From Bacteroidota bacterium (GTDB lineage: Bacteria; Bacteroidota; Bacteroidia; AKYH767-A; OLB10), in NCBI GenBank assembly GCA_016722525.1, contig JADKJB010000003.1:186001-250000 (forward strand): a stretch of 64,000 bases of DNA, read 5' to 3'. Positions 53,738-63,958 of the stretch are shown piece by piece. The notes beneath the pieces are model-generated. The model did not search any database, was not told the DNA's origin, and saw only the letters and a program-made list of their open reading frames with translations. A program made the position numbers and the translations under genes. Within the stretch, counting starts at the first letter, position 1, and every line of letters starts with the position of its first letter.

Positions 53738-55159
53738 TCAAAATTTTACAGCTACTACAAATGGCAACTTATATTTTTGAATCGCCCCTTTTAGATTAAA
53801 CACTTCGAGTAACGCAATATAAATACCAAACGGGGCCAAGGTTCCATCATCACCAACTCCATCCCATGTGAATATTTCAGAAGTGCCTGAAAGGTTGTTT
53901 TTATTTTGAGTAAAAATCACTTGTCCGGACACGTTATAAATCCAAATATTTGAAATGTACCCCGGACTTCCGGATACTATTGAAAAAGTTACAAAATCAT
54001 CTTTGCCATCATTATTGGGTGTAAATATTTCGGGAGTCACGGAGGCGTTTTTTTGAGCAATTCCCAATTCACTAAATTGAGAATTTTTAAAACCGGGAGT
54101 AGCGAAACCGGCAACAGTTGATGCCGAATGCCAGGAGGAAGCATCCATCGAATTGAAGGTCGGATTTATTTTTTCAAGAGAAATCCCTTTGGTGTTGTTC
54201 AATAATTCAAAGTGATAACTTTTGTTGTATTTAAATTCATCTATTCTTTGTCCGCCTGCTATAATTGCAATGTGACCTTCATCAATATTCATTCCCGGGA
54301 GCTGATTGATTTGTAGAAAGTGGAAAGGATAACTTGAATAGTATTGCGAAGCAACAACGGATGAATTTTCGGTTATCACAAGGAATTCATCCGGAAAAAT
54401 TAACCAAGGTTCTTCCGTAACAAAAAAAAGCGCTTCAGGCTCGTTAGTGCTTTGATTTATTGCACTTATTTTTAATTCATTCAAATCCTTTATTTTGCGG
54501 CTTTTATTAAAAATTTCAACAAAATCAAAACCACTTTCGAAAGGATCGAATAGCACTTCATTCAGTATAATTTCATTTTTACGAATAGAATCCGCTATTC
54601 CAAACCGGGTAGTGCTTCCTGATAATAAATTATTACCTGAGCAATCAGCAATTCCGCTTACTTCAATGGTATAAACAGTTGATGGGAGCACAGGGTATTG
54701 AAATTTTATCCGAATCCTTTGGTTATTTTCCCCTGAAATACCAGCCGATGTAAGAAGTAGTGAATTGTTAACGGAATAGTTGTTTATGTTGGCAACGGAG
54801 TTTGGATCAATGGGTTCGTTAAATACCAAAATAACTGAAGCCGAATCATTACAAAATGCTCTTAATAATATTGGAGGTATGTTGTCAATAATTGTTCCGG
54901 CAACACTGTTTTGTTGTCCCGGCGTCCCACCTTGAATATGTTCACAGGGCTTCCAGTTAGTTGGATTTGGGCAACTGTAAGTAGTGTCTACTCTTTCCAG
55001 AGACCATCCACCATCCTTTTTATAGGATGATCCATACCAGGAATCGCTATAAGTAACAGAATCAATCGGGAATCCCTGAGGATCCCTGATTGATATTTTT
55101 TCTCCTCCATTAGTAAGTGATAGCGAACTTACTCCGGCGTATTTCCCATACCCCTGCAA
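53738..55159 (-). CDS. Lamin-tail/CHU_C-type T9SS protein, main fragment
   Basis: The C-terminal 473 codons of the gene that starts at 55469. It contains a lamin-tail-like domain ('NEIILNEVLFDPFESGFDFV', 'SYHFELLNNTKGISLEKINP', 'SASTVAGFATPGFKNSQFS') and an Ig-like segment ('PPILLRAFCNDSASVILVFN'). The type B sorting domain (gliding motility-associated) has 'ASVTPEIFTPNNDGKDDFVT', 'IYNVSGQVIFTQNKNN' and 'FTWDGVGDDG'. It is secreted to the cell surface. The first codons after 55159 join the N-terminal fragment through an extra G in a four-G run near 55150. Confidence 0.82.
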   Translation of the reverse strand: MQGYGKYAGVSSLSLTNGGEKISIRDPQGFPIDSVTYSDSWYGSSYKKDGGWSLERVDTTYSCPNPTNWKPCEHIQGGTPGQQNSVAGTIIDNIPPILLRAFCNDSASVILVFNEPIDPNSVANINNYSVNNSLLLTSAGISGENNQRIRIKFQYPVLPSTVYTIEVSGIADCSGNNLLSGSTTRFGIADSIRKNEIILNEVLFDPFESGFDFVEIFNKSRKIKDLNELKISAINQSTNEPEALFFVTEEPWLIFPDEFLVITENSSVVASQYYSSYPFHFLQINQLPGMNIDEGHIAIIAGGQRIDEFKYNKSYHFELLNNTKGISLEKINPTFNSMDASSWHSASTVAGFATPGFKNSQFSELGIAQKNASVTPEIFTPNNDGKDDFVTFSIVSGSPGYISNIWIYNVSGQVIFTQNKNNLSGTSEIFTWDGVGDDGTLAPFGIYIALLEVFNLKGAIQKYKLPFVVAVKF

Positions 55160-55469
55160 AATAGGTAGTATCGGAATTTGAGCAAATGATCATATATTCC
55201 CCGGTGTTTATTGTTAACGCAGGTAACTGTTTTGCGCTGCCATCAAAAACTACCCACCCAGCAAGGTTAACAGGAGCTTGGCCCGTATTTAATATTTCAA
55301 TATATTCAGCAGGAGGTACTCCATTTGATGGATCAGGATCTGCCATAATTTCAGTGATGAGAATAGTGGAAGTGGTTGAAGTGGCAGTCGGAAAATGATG
55401 TTCGGAATTGGTAGCGCCAAACAGAATAAAAGGGAAAGCAAAAAGTGTGTAAAAAAGAAAAGTTTTCAT
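55110..55469 (-). CDS. Lamin-tail T9SS protein, N-terminal fragment
   Basis: The start of the same gene: a signal peptide (MKTFLFYTLFAFPFILFGA) and a lamin-tail domain ('ILITEIMADPDPSNGVPPAE', 'YIEILNTGQAPVNLAGWVVF', 'INTGEYMIICSNSD'). The frame is lost near 55150; correct reading gives 'FAGYGKYAGVSSLSLTN'. The whole protein would be about 575 residues. Confidence 0.82.
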   Translation of the reverse strand: MKTFLFYTLFAFPFILFGATNSEHHFPTATSTTSTILITEIMADPDPSNGVPPAEYIEILNTGQAPVNLAGWVVFDGSAKQLPALTINTGEYMIICSNSDTTYFAGVWEIRRSKFAITY

Positions 55470-55616
55470 CTGAAAAAAGGATTAAAAAGTTTATAATTAG
55501 AAAAATAGTTATTGCAAAAATACAGGGAATTTCTGATTTGTCAAGAAAAATAGGATATTTAAAATCTCAGAGAACCAATCAATTGCCGATAGGTGCTGTT
55601 TTCTTAACCATTTATA

Positions 55617-55624
55617 TATCTTTG
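55617..55624 (+). promoter_or_regulatory. -7 promoter element of MscS gene (TATCTTTG)
   Basis: A TAnnTTTG match 28 bp before the ATG at 55653. Confidence 0.5.
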
Positions 55625-55652
55625 TAGGAACAGTAATATAACCAATTCAACT

Positions 55653-56534
55653 ATGCCGCAATCGCAATTTCTGGATAAGCTGTTTGAGTATTTACATTTC
55701 CCGCTTTTTGTTTTTGGTAAAACAGAGTTCAGTGCCTGGTATATGCTGAAACTTTTAATAGCCATTTTTATTCTTGCATGGCTTTCTAAACGACTCAAAA
55801 ATTTCCTGGTGAATAAAGTACTTATTCGATACAATGAGGATATAGGAGTACGGCAATCGATGGGTACTATTGCACGCTATATTTTTTTTGTATTAGGGCT
55901 GTTCGTTTTAATTCACGCCAGTGGAATTGATTTGAGTGGATTAGCCTTGGTAGGAGGGGCATTAGGTGTTGGAATTGGATTTGGCTTGCAGAATATCACA
56001 AACAATTTTGTTAGTGGAATTGTAATTTTATTAGAGCGTCCTGTGAAATTGGGGGACAGAATTGAAGTTGGGGGCACCAGTGGGGATGTTGTAAGTATTT
56101 CGGCACGAGCTACAACAGTTGTTACTAATGATGGAATTAGTGTTATCATTCCCAATTCAGAGCTTATTTCTACTCGTGTAACAAACTGGAGTCTGACCGG
56201 AAAGATGGTTCGTTTTAAAATACCAATTCCGGTACCCTATGGAACGGATCAGGATTTAATTGTAAAACTATTGTTAGAAGTTGCAAAGGAAGACCCTAAT
56301 GTAGCAAAGGAACCGGCAACCTCAATACGATTGAAAGAATTCGCGCCAAGCAGTATAATATTTGAATTAGTGATTTGGACATCTAAACTCATGCAGCGGC
56401 AAGGTATGATGAGAAGCAGGATGAATATGGCAATTTACCGGAAATTTAATGAAAATGGTATAGCAATGCCATTTCCACAAATGGAAGTGTCCATGAAAGA
56501 TTCTGGACCCGAGCCAAAAAATAAAGTCAATTGA
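55653..56534 (+). CDS. Small-conductance mechanosensitive channel (MscS family)
   Basis: An inner-membrane channel opened by membrane tension that releases solutes on osmotic downshock. The 293-residue protein has transmembrane helices at about 25-45, 68-90 and 92-118. The pore-lining third helix is glycine/alanine rich ('LALVGGALGVGIGFGLQNIT'), followed by the MscS beta domain signature 'RPVKLGDRIEVGGTSGDVVS' and 'TNDGISVIIPNSELISTRVT'. The C-terminus ends 'NENGIAMPFPQMEV', the usual motif of the family. Typical length for a MscS core protein. Confidence 0.95.
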   Translation: MPQSQFLDKLFEYLHFPLFVFGKTEFSAWYMLKLLIAIFILAWLSKRLKNFLVNKVLIRYNEDIGVRQSMGTIARYIFFVLGLFVLIHASGIDLSGLALVGGALGVGIGFGLQNITNNFVSGIVILLERPVKLGDRIEVGGTSGDVVSISARATTVVTNDGISVIIPNSELISTRVTNWSLTGKMVRFKIPIPVPYGTDQDLIVKLLLEVAKEDPNVAKEPATSIRLKEFAPSSIIFELVIWTSKLMQRQGMMRSRMNMAIYRKFNENGIAMPFPQMEVSMKDSGPEPKNKVN

Positions 56535-56557
56535 TCAAAGACACAAAAATTTCAAAA

Positions 56558-56565
56558 TATATTTG
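56558..56565 (+). promoter_or_regulatory. -7 promoter element of asd (TATATTTG)
   Basis: A TAnnTTTG match 43 bp before the asd ATG, with a TTG at 56531-56533 spaced 24 bp upstream. Confidence 0.5.
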
Positions 56566-56608
56566 AAGTTGACAATGAATTTATACATTTAATTCTTAAA
56601 CCGTTACT

Positions 56609-57610
56609 ATGAAAGTTGCAGTAGTAGGAGCCACCGGTTTGGTGGGAACAGTGATGTTAAAAGTATTAGCTGAAAGGAATTTCCCTGTTCATGAACTTAT
56701 TCCCGTTGCTACTAAACGTTCTGTTGGTAGAGAAATTCATTTCAAGGGGAAGTCATACAAGGTTGTTTCACTGACAGAAGCAATTGCAAAAAAACCAGAT
56801 GTTGCATTGTTTTCAGCGGGTGGTGGAACATCGCTTGAGTGGGCACCAAAAGTTGCGGAAGCAGGTACGGTTGTTATTGATAACTCATCGGCCTGGCGGA
56901 TGGATCCGGAGAAAAAATTGGTTGTTCCGGAAATTAATGCTGACGTACTTAATTCAACTGATAAAATAATCGCAAATCCCAATTGCTCTACAATTCAAAT
57001 GGTAATGGCTTTGGCACCATTACATAGAAAATATAAAATTAAACGAATTGTTGTTTCAACCTACCAATCAGTAACAGGAACCGGAGCCAAAGCCTTGCAG
57101 CAACTTGAGGATGAGGTTTCCGGCCATATTGCCGAAATGGTTTATAATTTTCCAATTCATAAAAATGTGATTCCGCATTGTGATGTTTTCACCGAAAATG
57201 GTTACACCAAGGAGGAAATGAAACTTGCTAACGAAACCCGAAAAATTCTTCGTGATGAAAGCATCGGAGTTACAGCTACAACGGTAAGAGTACCTGTTAA
57301 AGGAGGTCACTCTGAAGCAATAAACGTGGAGTTTGAAAATGAATTTAATATTGATGATATTAAAGATATTATTTTCAAATCACCCGGACTTATACTTTAT
57401 GATGATCCTCAGAAAAACATATATCCAATGCCCTTGTTTGCAGAAGGGAAAGATGACGTTTTTGTAGGAAGAGTCAGGAGAGATGAAAGTCAGCCAAAAA
57501 CACTCAATCTTTGGGTGGTAGCAGACAATCTCCGTAAAGGAGCCGCTACCAATGCAGTGCAAATAGCAGAATACCTTTTGCAAAAAAAATTGATTGATAA
57601 TAGAAAATAA
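56609..57610 (+). CDS. asd: Aspartate-semialdehyde dehydrogenase
   Basis: Makes L-aspartate 4-semialdehyde from aspartyl phosphate with NADPH, the branch point to lysine/diaminopimelate, threonine and methionine. The 333-residue protein has the NADP motif 'GATGLVGTVMLKVL', the catalytic Cys C126 in 'ANPNCSTIQM', and the acid-base His H234 in 'VPVKGGHSEAINV'. The 'SVTGTGAKALQQL' segment is the usual family motif. It is intact and followed on the same strand by a TMEM175-type channel gene 27 bp later. Confidence 0.96.
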   Translation: MKVAVVGATGLVGTVMLKVLAERNFPVHELIPVATKRSVGREIHFKGKSYKVVSLTEAIAKKPDVALFSAGGGTSLEWAPKVAEAGTVVIDNSSAWRMDPEKKLVVPEINADVLNSTDKIIANPNCSTIQMVMALAPLHRKYKIKRIVVSTYQSVTGTGAKALQQLEDEVSGHIAEMVYNFPIHKNVIPHCDVFTENGYTKEEMKLANETRKILRDESIGVTATTVRVPVKGGHSEAINVEFENEFNIDDIKDIIFKSPGLILYDDPQKNIYPMPLFAEGKDDVFVGRVRRDESQPKTLNLWVVADNLRKGAATNAVQIAEYLLQKKLIDNRK

Positions 57611-57637
57611 ATTATCATACAGACACCCAGTAAATTT

Positions 57638-58348
57638 ATGATTCGGAAAGCATTGATAACATCAAAAATGGGCCCTAAATCGATTCGGTGGAGACAACAT
57701 TCGTCTACCCGAATTGAAAGTTTTACGGATTCAGTATTTGCCTTTGCAGTAACTTTAATTGTTGTTTCGCTTCAAGTGCCAGAAACCTTCAAGGAATTGA
57801 TGTTGAGTATGCGGGGTTTTATTGGTTTCGCTATTTGCTTTCTGATAATGATGTTGGTCTGGTTTGATCAATATATATTTTTTAGAAAGTATGGGTTGCA
57901 GGATGTAAAAACCATTTTCTTGAATAGCTTTCTATTGTTTGTTGTTTTAATTTATGTTTATCCGTTAAAATTTATATTCTCATTTTTGACTCAGGGAAAT
58001 GAGAATATTCACATGGATGGCCATGTCACATTTAAGTTCAGTGAGAATTATGAGGTCAATCAGCTGATGATATTATATGGAATAGGATTTTTTGTTATTT
58101 ATGGAATTTTTTTGTTGTTACATTATCATGCACTTTGTAAAAAGGAAGAATTGCAACTTAACAAATTGGAAGTTTTTAATACGTGGACTGCCATGTTCGG
58201 TAATTTAACAATGATGAGTATTGGATTTTTATCAGTTCTATTTGCATGGATGGGCATGTTTCTGGAAGGTATTTGGTCTATTTTATCAGGACTGAGTTAT
58301 TCCCTCATCGGTATATTTTTGCATTTAATTTACAAATGGAGAGAGTAG
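57638..58348 (+). CDS. TMEM175-family (DUF1211) potassium channel-like protein
   Basis: An integral inner-membrane protein of 236 residues with six predicted helices. The first helix carries the family signature R25-x3-F29-T-D31 ('RIESFTDSVFAFAVTL'). Bacterial members tetramerise into potassium-permeable leak channels. The rest is 'GFAICFLIMMLVWFDQYIFF', 'IFLNSFLLFVVLIYVYP' and later helices. It starts 27 bp after asd, so cotranscription is possible. A later Met (residue 11) would also preserve the signature. Confidence 0.88.
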   Translation: MIRKALITSKMGPKSIRWRQHSSTRIESFTDSVFAFAVTLIVVSLQVPETFKELMLSMRGFIGFAICFLIMMLVWFDQYIFFRKYGLQDVKTIFLNSFLLFVVLIYVYPLKFIFSFLTQGNENIHMDGHVTFKFSENYEVNQLMILYGIGFFVIYGIFLLLHYHALCKKEELQLNKLEVFNTWTAMFGNLTMMSIGFLSVLFAWMGMFLEGIWSILSGLSYSLIGIFLHLIYKWRE

Positions 58349-58451
58349 AAAATGAAGCAATTATTTTCTAGAAAGAAATCGAAGAAGTTGCTCATGGAGA
58401 GCTACTTGTTGAAATAAAAGTGAAAAGTTAATTTTTTAAAAAGTACGGAGA

Positions 58452-59233
58452 CTATTTTAATTTCGAACTAAAAGGATTTGCCAAACCCGAATATCCTTTT
58501 AAATCCATTTTTATAGAGCCAACTAAAATTTTAGCTTCGGCTCTTATTACAATTTTATTTTTATCATCACTTACCCAAATAGTCATGTCCTCTTCTTCTT
58601 TAAATACTCTTCCTTCAAGTAGTACAGGTCGAAATTTTATACATTTTACATTTCCAAATTTAGTTTTTATGGTTTCTTTACCAACATATTTTATCGTTAA
58701 CGGAAAAACTTCATCATCCAGATAAGCATTAATAGGAAATTCGGCTCCCGGTAGCGCATTGACGAAGTCAAGTGTTCTTGCATAGTAAAACGCGGAAACA
58801 AGATCCTGCACATATTCCGGAACATTTATGGTAAGTTTATCAGAAGTTGCCGTTTTTTCTGATGATTGAATGTTACATTCTGATTTATAATATAACCACC
58901 TTCATCAACTCTTCGGATAAAGACCCATGGCATTAAGGATTCAAAATCTAAGTACGTCTCATAGCGGTCACGAACTTTGAAGAACCAGTCAAAGGCTCCT
59001 TTGGTTGTGCCCAGTCCAACAATATGATACGATTTTCTGTTACCAATTTCCTTGAACGACTCCTTAATTTCCAGGCGTGCTTCTCCGGCATCGACAAAGC
59101 CATAGTGAATTCTATATTCTATAATTTCACCTGTTTTAAAAGCCTCATTATTGATGGTACGGTACTTAAATTGTGCGCTCCCACTAAAAGTAAGCAAAAC
59201 CAACAATGCTAGTACGGAAATTTTAATACTCAT
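58452..59233 (-). CDS. DUF3108 secreted protein (frameshifted)
   Basis: A secreted protein of about 260 residues with a signal peptide from ATG 59233 (MSIKISVLALLVLLTFSGSA). The body is a beta-rich DUF3108 domain: 'GEIIEYRIHYGFVDAGEARL', 'GLGTTKGAFDWFFKVRDRYE', 'TYLDFESLMPWVFIRRVDEG', and in the shifted frame 'DLVSAFYYARTLDF', 'KCIKFRPVLLEG', 'MTIWVSDDKNKIVIRAEAKI'. One A missing near 58855 joins them ('NHQKKTATSDKLTINVPEYV'). Function unknown. An in-frame upstream Met (59263) lacks signal-peptide character. Confidence 0.82.
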
Positions 59234-59280
59234 ATCTCGCCCGTATTGCAAAGGGTGTTCCAAAAAAAATTGATTGAAAA

Positions 59281-59994
59281 TCAGTTGTTTTGAGAGGATT
59301 CATCATCCTGTTGTTCAGTATTTTCAGCATTAAAGTCCTCGTGAATAGTTGGTTCTTCAACTTGATTTTCATCAAAAACAGTAGTTTCTAAATGATTTTC
59401 CGGTCCCAGATCAACAGGAATTTCATCTGAGAGTTCTGATGGCATTCCGATTTCATTTGCATCAACGGATTGAATATCTTTTAATTTAGGCAAGTCTTTT
59501 ACGGAACGCAAGCCGAAGTGATCCATAAAATTTTTACTGGTTGCATATAAAAGGGGCTTTCCAGGACCATCACTTTTACCGGCAATAACGACTAATTCTT
59601 TTTCAAGAAGTTTCTGAATGGAATAATCGCAACTAACTCCTCTAATATGTTTCCAGTTCCGGTTTTGAAATGGGTTGTTTGTAGGCAATTATTGCTAATG
59701 TTTCCAAGAGCTGCCGTTGAAAGTCGTTTTCTCTTTTAGTTGCAGCATTACGTGAATGGCAGAGTGATATTCTTTTTTACTGAGAAACTGAAATCCGCCG
59801 GCAATTTCATTCAATTCAAATGCAAATGATTCATCACTGAATTTTTGTTTGATCTGTTCAATAGCCTCTTGGAGATCTTCTTTTTTCAGTTCCCATCCAT
59901 AAACAGTTTTAAGACATGAAATAATTTCATCAGGGCTAGTGGCCTGTTCCGACGTCAAAATAAGAGCTTCGATGTGTTGAGTTAGTAATTTCAT
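59281..59994 (-). CDS. scpB: Segregation and condensation protein B (frameshifted)
   Basis: Binds ScpA and SMC in chromosome condensation. Winged-helix segments are present: 'MKLLTQHIEALILTSEQATS', 'EIAGGFQFLSKKEYHSAIHV', then, in shifted frames, 'FQRQLLETLAIIAYKQPISK' and 'EHIRGVSCDYSIQKLLEKEL', 'GPGKPLLYATSKNFMDHFGL'. The acidic C-terminal tail is unusually long and E/D/N-rich. Indels in the 59645-59750 region break the frame at least twice. ScpA is not in the window. Confidence 0.88.
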
Positions 59995-60015
59995 TTTTGG
60001 GTAATTAATAGTAAT

Positions 60016-62815
60016 TTATAAAACAATATTAACAATTCGGCCTGGGACGATAATCACTTTTTTGGGAGTCCCTCCATTAAGAAACTTTAACATTTCATTT
60101 GATTCAAGAACTATTTTTTCAATTTCTTCTTTTGATAAACTTAAAGGAAGTGTTAATTTAAATCGTGTTTTTCCATTCACAGAAACAGGGTATTCAAAAT
60201 CGTCTTCAACCAGATATTTTTCATCATGTATTGGAAAACTTGCTTTTGTAATACTTGGTGTATTTCCCATTTGGCTCCAAAGTTCTTCCGCTATATGCGG
60301 TGCAAATGGGGAAATTAGAATGGTAAGCGGTTCCAGTATTTCTCTTTTGATGCATTTTAGGTCCGTAAGTTCATTAACGCAAATCATGAAGGAGCTCACT
60401 GATGTATTGAAAGAAAATTTTTCAATATCATCGTTCACCTTTTTAATAGTTTTATGGAGTATTTTTAATTCAGATTTTAGCGCACTATCATTGCTGATTT
60501 CAAAATTGCCACTCATAAAAAACAGACGCCAATATTTTCTCAGAAAGTTAGCAACACCTGATATGCCATTAGTATTCCAGGGCTTACTTTGCTCAATTGG
60601 CCCAAGGAACATTTCATACATGCGCAAACAATCGGCACCATATTGTTCAATTATAAGATCGGGGCTGACAACATTCCATTTTGACTTCGACATTTTCTCC
60701 ACTTCCGATCCGCAGATATATTTGCCATCTTCAGTAATAAATTCAGCATCAGCAAACTCCTCTCTCCAGGTTTTGAAAGATTCAATATCTAAAATGTTAT
60801 TGTGAACGATGTTCACATCTACATGCAAGGGGGTGTTAGGATAACTATCTTTAAGTCCAAAGGAAACAAATTTATGAGTCCCATTAATTCGATATACAAA
60901 GGAAGAGGTGCCTTGTATCATACCTTGATTAACTAATTTTTTTGCAGGTTCTTCAACAGGAACATGTCCGGTATCGAAGAGGAACTTTGTCCAAAAGCGA
61001 ACATACAATAAATGACCTGTTGCATGTTCAGAACCACCAAGGTACAAATCTATATCACGCCAGTAATTTATGGCATCTGTTGCAGCAAAATAATTTTCGT
61101 TTGTAGCATCCATGTATCTTAAAAAATACCATGATGAACCCGCCCACCCCGGCATGGTAGTGAGTTCATAATCATACTTGCCTTTATACTTCCAGTCTTT
61201 GGCTCGGCCAAGAGGAGGTTCTCCACTTTCTGTAGGAAGAAATTTATCTATTTCGGGCAAAACTAAAGGCAATTCACTTTCGGGAATTGTATATGGAACC
61301 CCATCTTTGTAATACACAGGTATTGGTTCCCCCCAATAACGTTGTCGACCAAAAACGGCATCCCGTAAACGGTAATTAATTTTCTTTTCACCTAAACCAC
61401 CCGATACAATTTGATCGATTGCTTTTTTAATGGCATCAGCAACAGGTAAGCCATTTAAAAAATCGCTATTGATTACGATCCCCGTTTTAGATTCGTACGC
61501 TTCCTTAGCAACGTCACCTCCCTTCACTACTTCTTTTATTTCCAGATCGAAATGTTTTGCAAATGCATAATCTCTGCTATCATGCCCCGGAACGGCCATT
61601 ACTGCTCCTGTTCCATATCCGGATAATACATAATCGCCAATCCATACAGGAATTTTACTTTTAGAAAAAGGATGAACAACATAAGCACCTGTAAATTGGC
61701 CTGTAATCTTTTACATCAGCCATACGCTCCCGCTCCGATCGGTTTTTAGCATAAGCTATATAGGCATCTACTTGAGTCGAATATTCAGGAGTGGTTATTA
61801 TTTTACTAATTCATGTTCGGGAGCAAGAGTAATAAATGTAACTCCGAAAATAGTGTCAGGTCGGGTGGTGAAGACTTCCAATTTGTTTGGAATTATCTTT
61901 TATAGTTGGTTCATTCAAATCGAGTTGAAAAGAAGCTTCATGAATAGCAAATCTCACTAAGGCACCTTCCGATTTACCTATCCAATAACGTTGCGCTTCT
62001 TTCAATGAATCACTCCAATCGATTGCGTCTAACCCGAGGAGTAACCTTTCAGCATATGCGCTAATACGAAGGCTCCATTGGCTCATTAATTTTTTCTCTA
62101 CAGGATATCCGCCACGCTCCGAAACGCCATCTTTAACTTCCTCATTTGCAAGCACAGTGCCAAGAGCAGGGCACCAGTTTACTATTGCTTCACTCAAAAA
62201 GGCAAGCCGATAATTCAACAATAAAGTTTGCTTTTCTGTTTCACTAAAGTCGGCCCACTCAATTGCTGAAAATATTTTTGTTTCACTGCATGCAGCATTG
62301 ACTTGTTTGTTGCCTTGACGAGTAAATTCTTCTAACAGCGTTTCAATAGGCTCTGCCTTATCAGAATTTTTATTGTACCATGAATGAAAAAGCTTCAGGA
62401 AAACCCATTGCGTCCATTTGTAATAGCCTGGATCGCAGGTTCTGACCTCCCGGCTCCAGTCAAATGAAAACCCAATTCGATCAAGTTGTTCGCGGTAGCG
62501 CTTAATATTATTTGTTGTGGTAACTGCCGGATGTTGTCCTGTTTGAATAGCATATTGTTCAGCCGGCAAACCAAAAGCATCGTATCCCATGGGATGCAAT
62601 ACATTGTAACCTTTCATTTTCTTAAATCGCGAAAAAATATCAGAAGCGATATAGCCCAATGGATGGCCTACATGCAAACCTGCACCTGAAGGATAAGGGA
62701 ACATATCGAGCACATAAAATTTTGGCAGCTTGCTATCTATAACTACTTTGTAGGATTCGTTAGCTTTCCAATACTGCTGCCAGCGTTGCTCAATATCTTT
62801 AAAATTATATTCCAT
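60016..62815 (-). CDS. leuS: Leucyl-tRNA synthetase (three frameshifts)
   Basis: Charges tRNA-Leu. From ATG 62815 the HIGH-type motif is H48-V-G-H51 in 'GAGLHVGHPLGYIA'. The editing domain motif 'TTRPDTIFGV' is read in a different frame at about 61835-61870. The 'KMSKSKWNVV' loop lies near 60681-60699, and the anticodon-binding and C-terminal domains run to 60016. Frame is lost near 61885 (one extra G), 61805 (one missing A) and 61710 (one missing A). Reading across these gives about 933 residues, the normal length. An upstream Met (62890) adds 25 residues with no family match. Confidence 0.92.
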
Positions 62816-63023
62816 ATTTATTAAGCTATTCTTTGTCCCACCTGGAAAAGCAACCTTAAATGGCAAAATTCCATTGTAATAAATTAACAATAAAGGTGGC
62901 GAATCCCATAGCGGGAAAAATAAGGGTACGAAGATAGTAAAAATGCCCTTTTACTAACGTTTTTAGTGTTAATAATCAGGTAAGATCCACCAATCAAAGA
63001 CTTGCTATGAGGCCGAAAAAGAC

Positions 63024-63031
63024 TACTTTTG
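63024..63031 (+). promoter_or_regulatory. -35/-7-type promoter of ftsX (TTG-N19-TACTTTTG)
   Basis: A TTG at 63002-63004 and TAnnTTTG at 63024-63031 are spaced 19 bp, in the normal range for this phylum. It lies inside the longer ORF that starts at 63007 and so supports the ATG at 63049 as the start. Confidence 0.6.
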
Positions 63032-63048
63032 TGGCTTTCAAAATAAAG

Positions 63049-63924
63049 ATGGCTCCTGAAAGCAATAAAATGGCCCGGAAAACTCTCCGGACTTCTTACA
63101 TATCAACCGTTGTCAGTATTGCTCTGGTGCTATTTATGATTGGTACCTTAGGGGTATTAATTTTACATGCCCGTAAAATCTCCAATTATGTAAAGGAAAA
63201 TATTCAGTTGTCTGTGATGTTATTGCCTGATGCCGGATTGGAGGAAGTAGGGAAGCTTGTGAAATCTTTGGAGCAATCTAAGTTTGTGAAATCCTCCATC
63301 TATATCACTAAGGATGAGGCAGCTGCCAAGTTAAAGGAAGACCTGGGTGAAGATTTTGTAGATTTCTTGGGTTATAATCCACTGCTCGGATCCATAGATG
63401 TGAAACTAAAAGCGGAGTACGCTGATATGGAAAGTGTTAATACCCTAAAAGCTACTATAATAACATTCCCTGTGGTGAAAGAAGTTTATTATCAACAATC
63501 ATTAATTGATATGATTAATAAGAATATGCGAACACTGACTTTAATTATACTGGGATTTAGCGCATTGTTGTTTTTTGTAGCTGCAGCTCTGATCAATAAC
63601 ACCATTCGGTTGTCACTGTATTCCCGCAGACTATTGATCAAAAGTATGAAGTTGGTTGGCGCTACGAGAGGATTTATTAGAAAACCATTTGTTTTAGGTG
63701 GCATCATGCCGAGATTTTACGGAGCTGTAATTGCCAATATGTTGTTGGCTGTTTTACTCTACTTTTCGAAAAAGGAAATTCCTGACCTTGTCGAAATACA
63801 AGATTTCAATATGGTGTTGATATTAATGGTAGGTGTTATTCTGGCAGGAATTGTTATTGCAGGACTGAGTACATTTTTTGCAGTAAATAAATATTTGCGA
63901 AGAAGTACACAGGATTTATACTAA
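63049..63924 (+). CDS. ftsX: Cell division protein FtsX (permease-like)
   Basis: The membrane partner of the FtsE ATPase; it couples divisome signals to peptidoglycan hydrolases. The 291-residue protein from ATG 63049 has an N-terminal helix (about 20-42, 'IALVLFMIGTLGVLILHARK'). An extracytoplasmic loop follows ('LDEVGK'-like, 'KDEAAAKLKEDLGEDFVDFL'), then three helices in the C-terminal half ('LIILGFSALLFFVAAALINN', 'GAVIANMLLAVLLYF', 'VGVILAGIVIAGLSTFFAV'). FtsX topology and 'NNTIRLSLYSRRLLIKSMKL' fit the family. FtsE is not adjacent; downstream is a DUF3098 gene, the usual Bacteroidota order. Confidence 0.9.
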   Translation: MAPESNKMARKTLRTSYISTVVSIALVLFMIGTLGVLILHARKISNYVKENIQLSVMLLPDAGLEEVGKLVKSLEQSKFVKSSIYITKDEAAAKLKEDLGEDFVDFLGYNPLLGSIDVKLKAEYADMESVNTLKATIITFPVVKEVYYQQSLIDMINKNMRTLTLIILGFSALLFFVAAALINNTIRLSLYSRRLLIKSMKLVGATRGFIRKPFVLGGIMPRFYGAVIANMLLAVLLYFSKKEIPDLVEIQDFNMVLILMVGVILAGIVIAGLSTFFAVNKYLRRSTQDLY

Positions 63925-63958
63925 TATGGAATTATCTATTAATTAAAATAAAATTGCT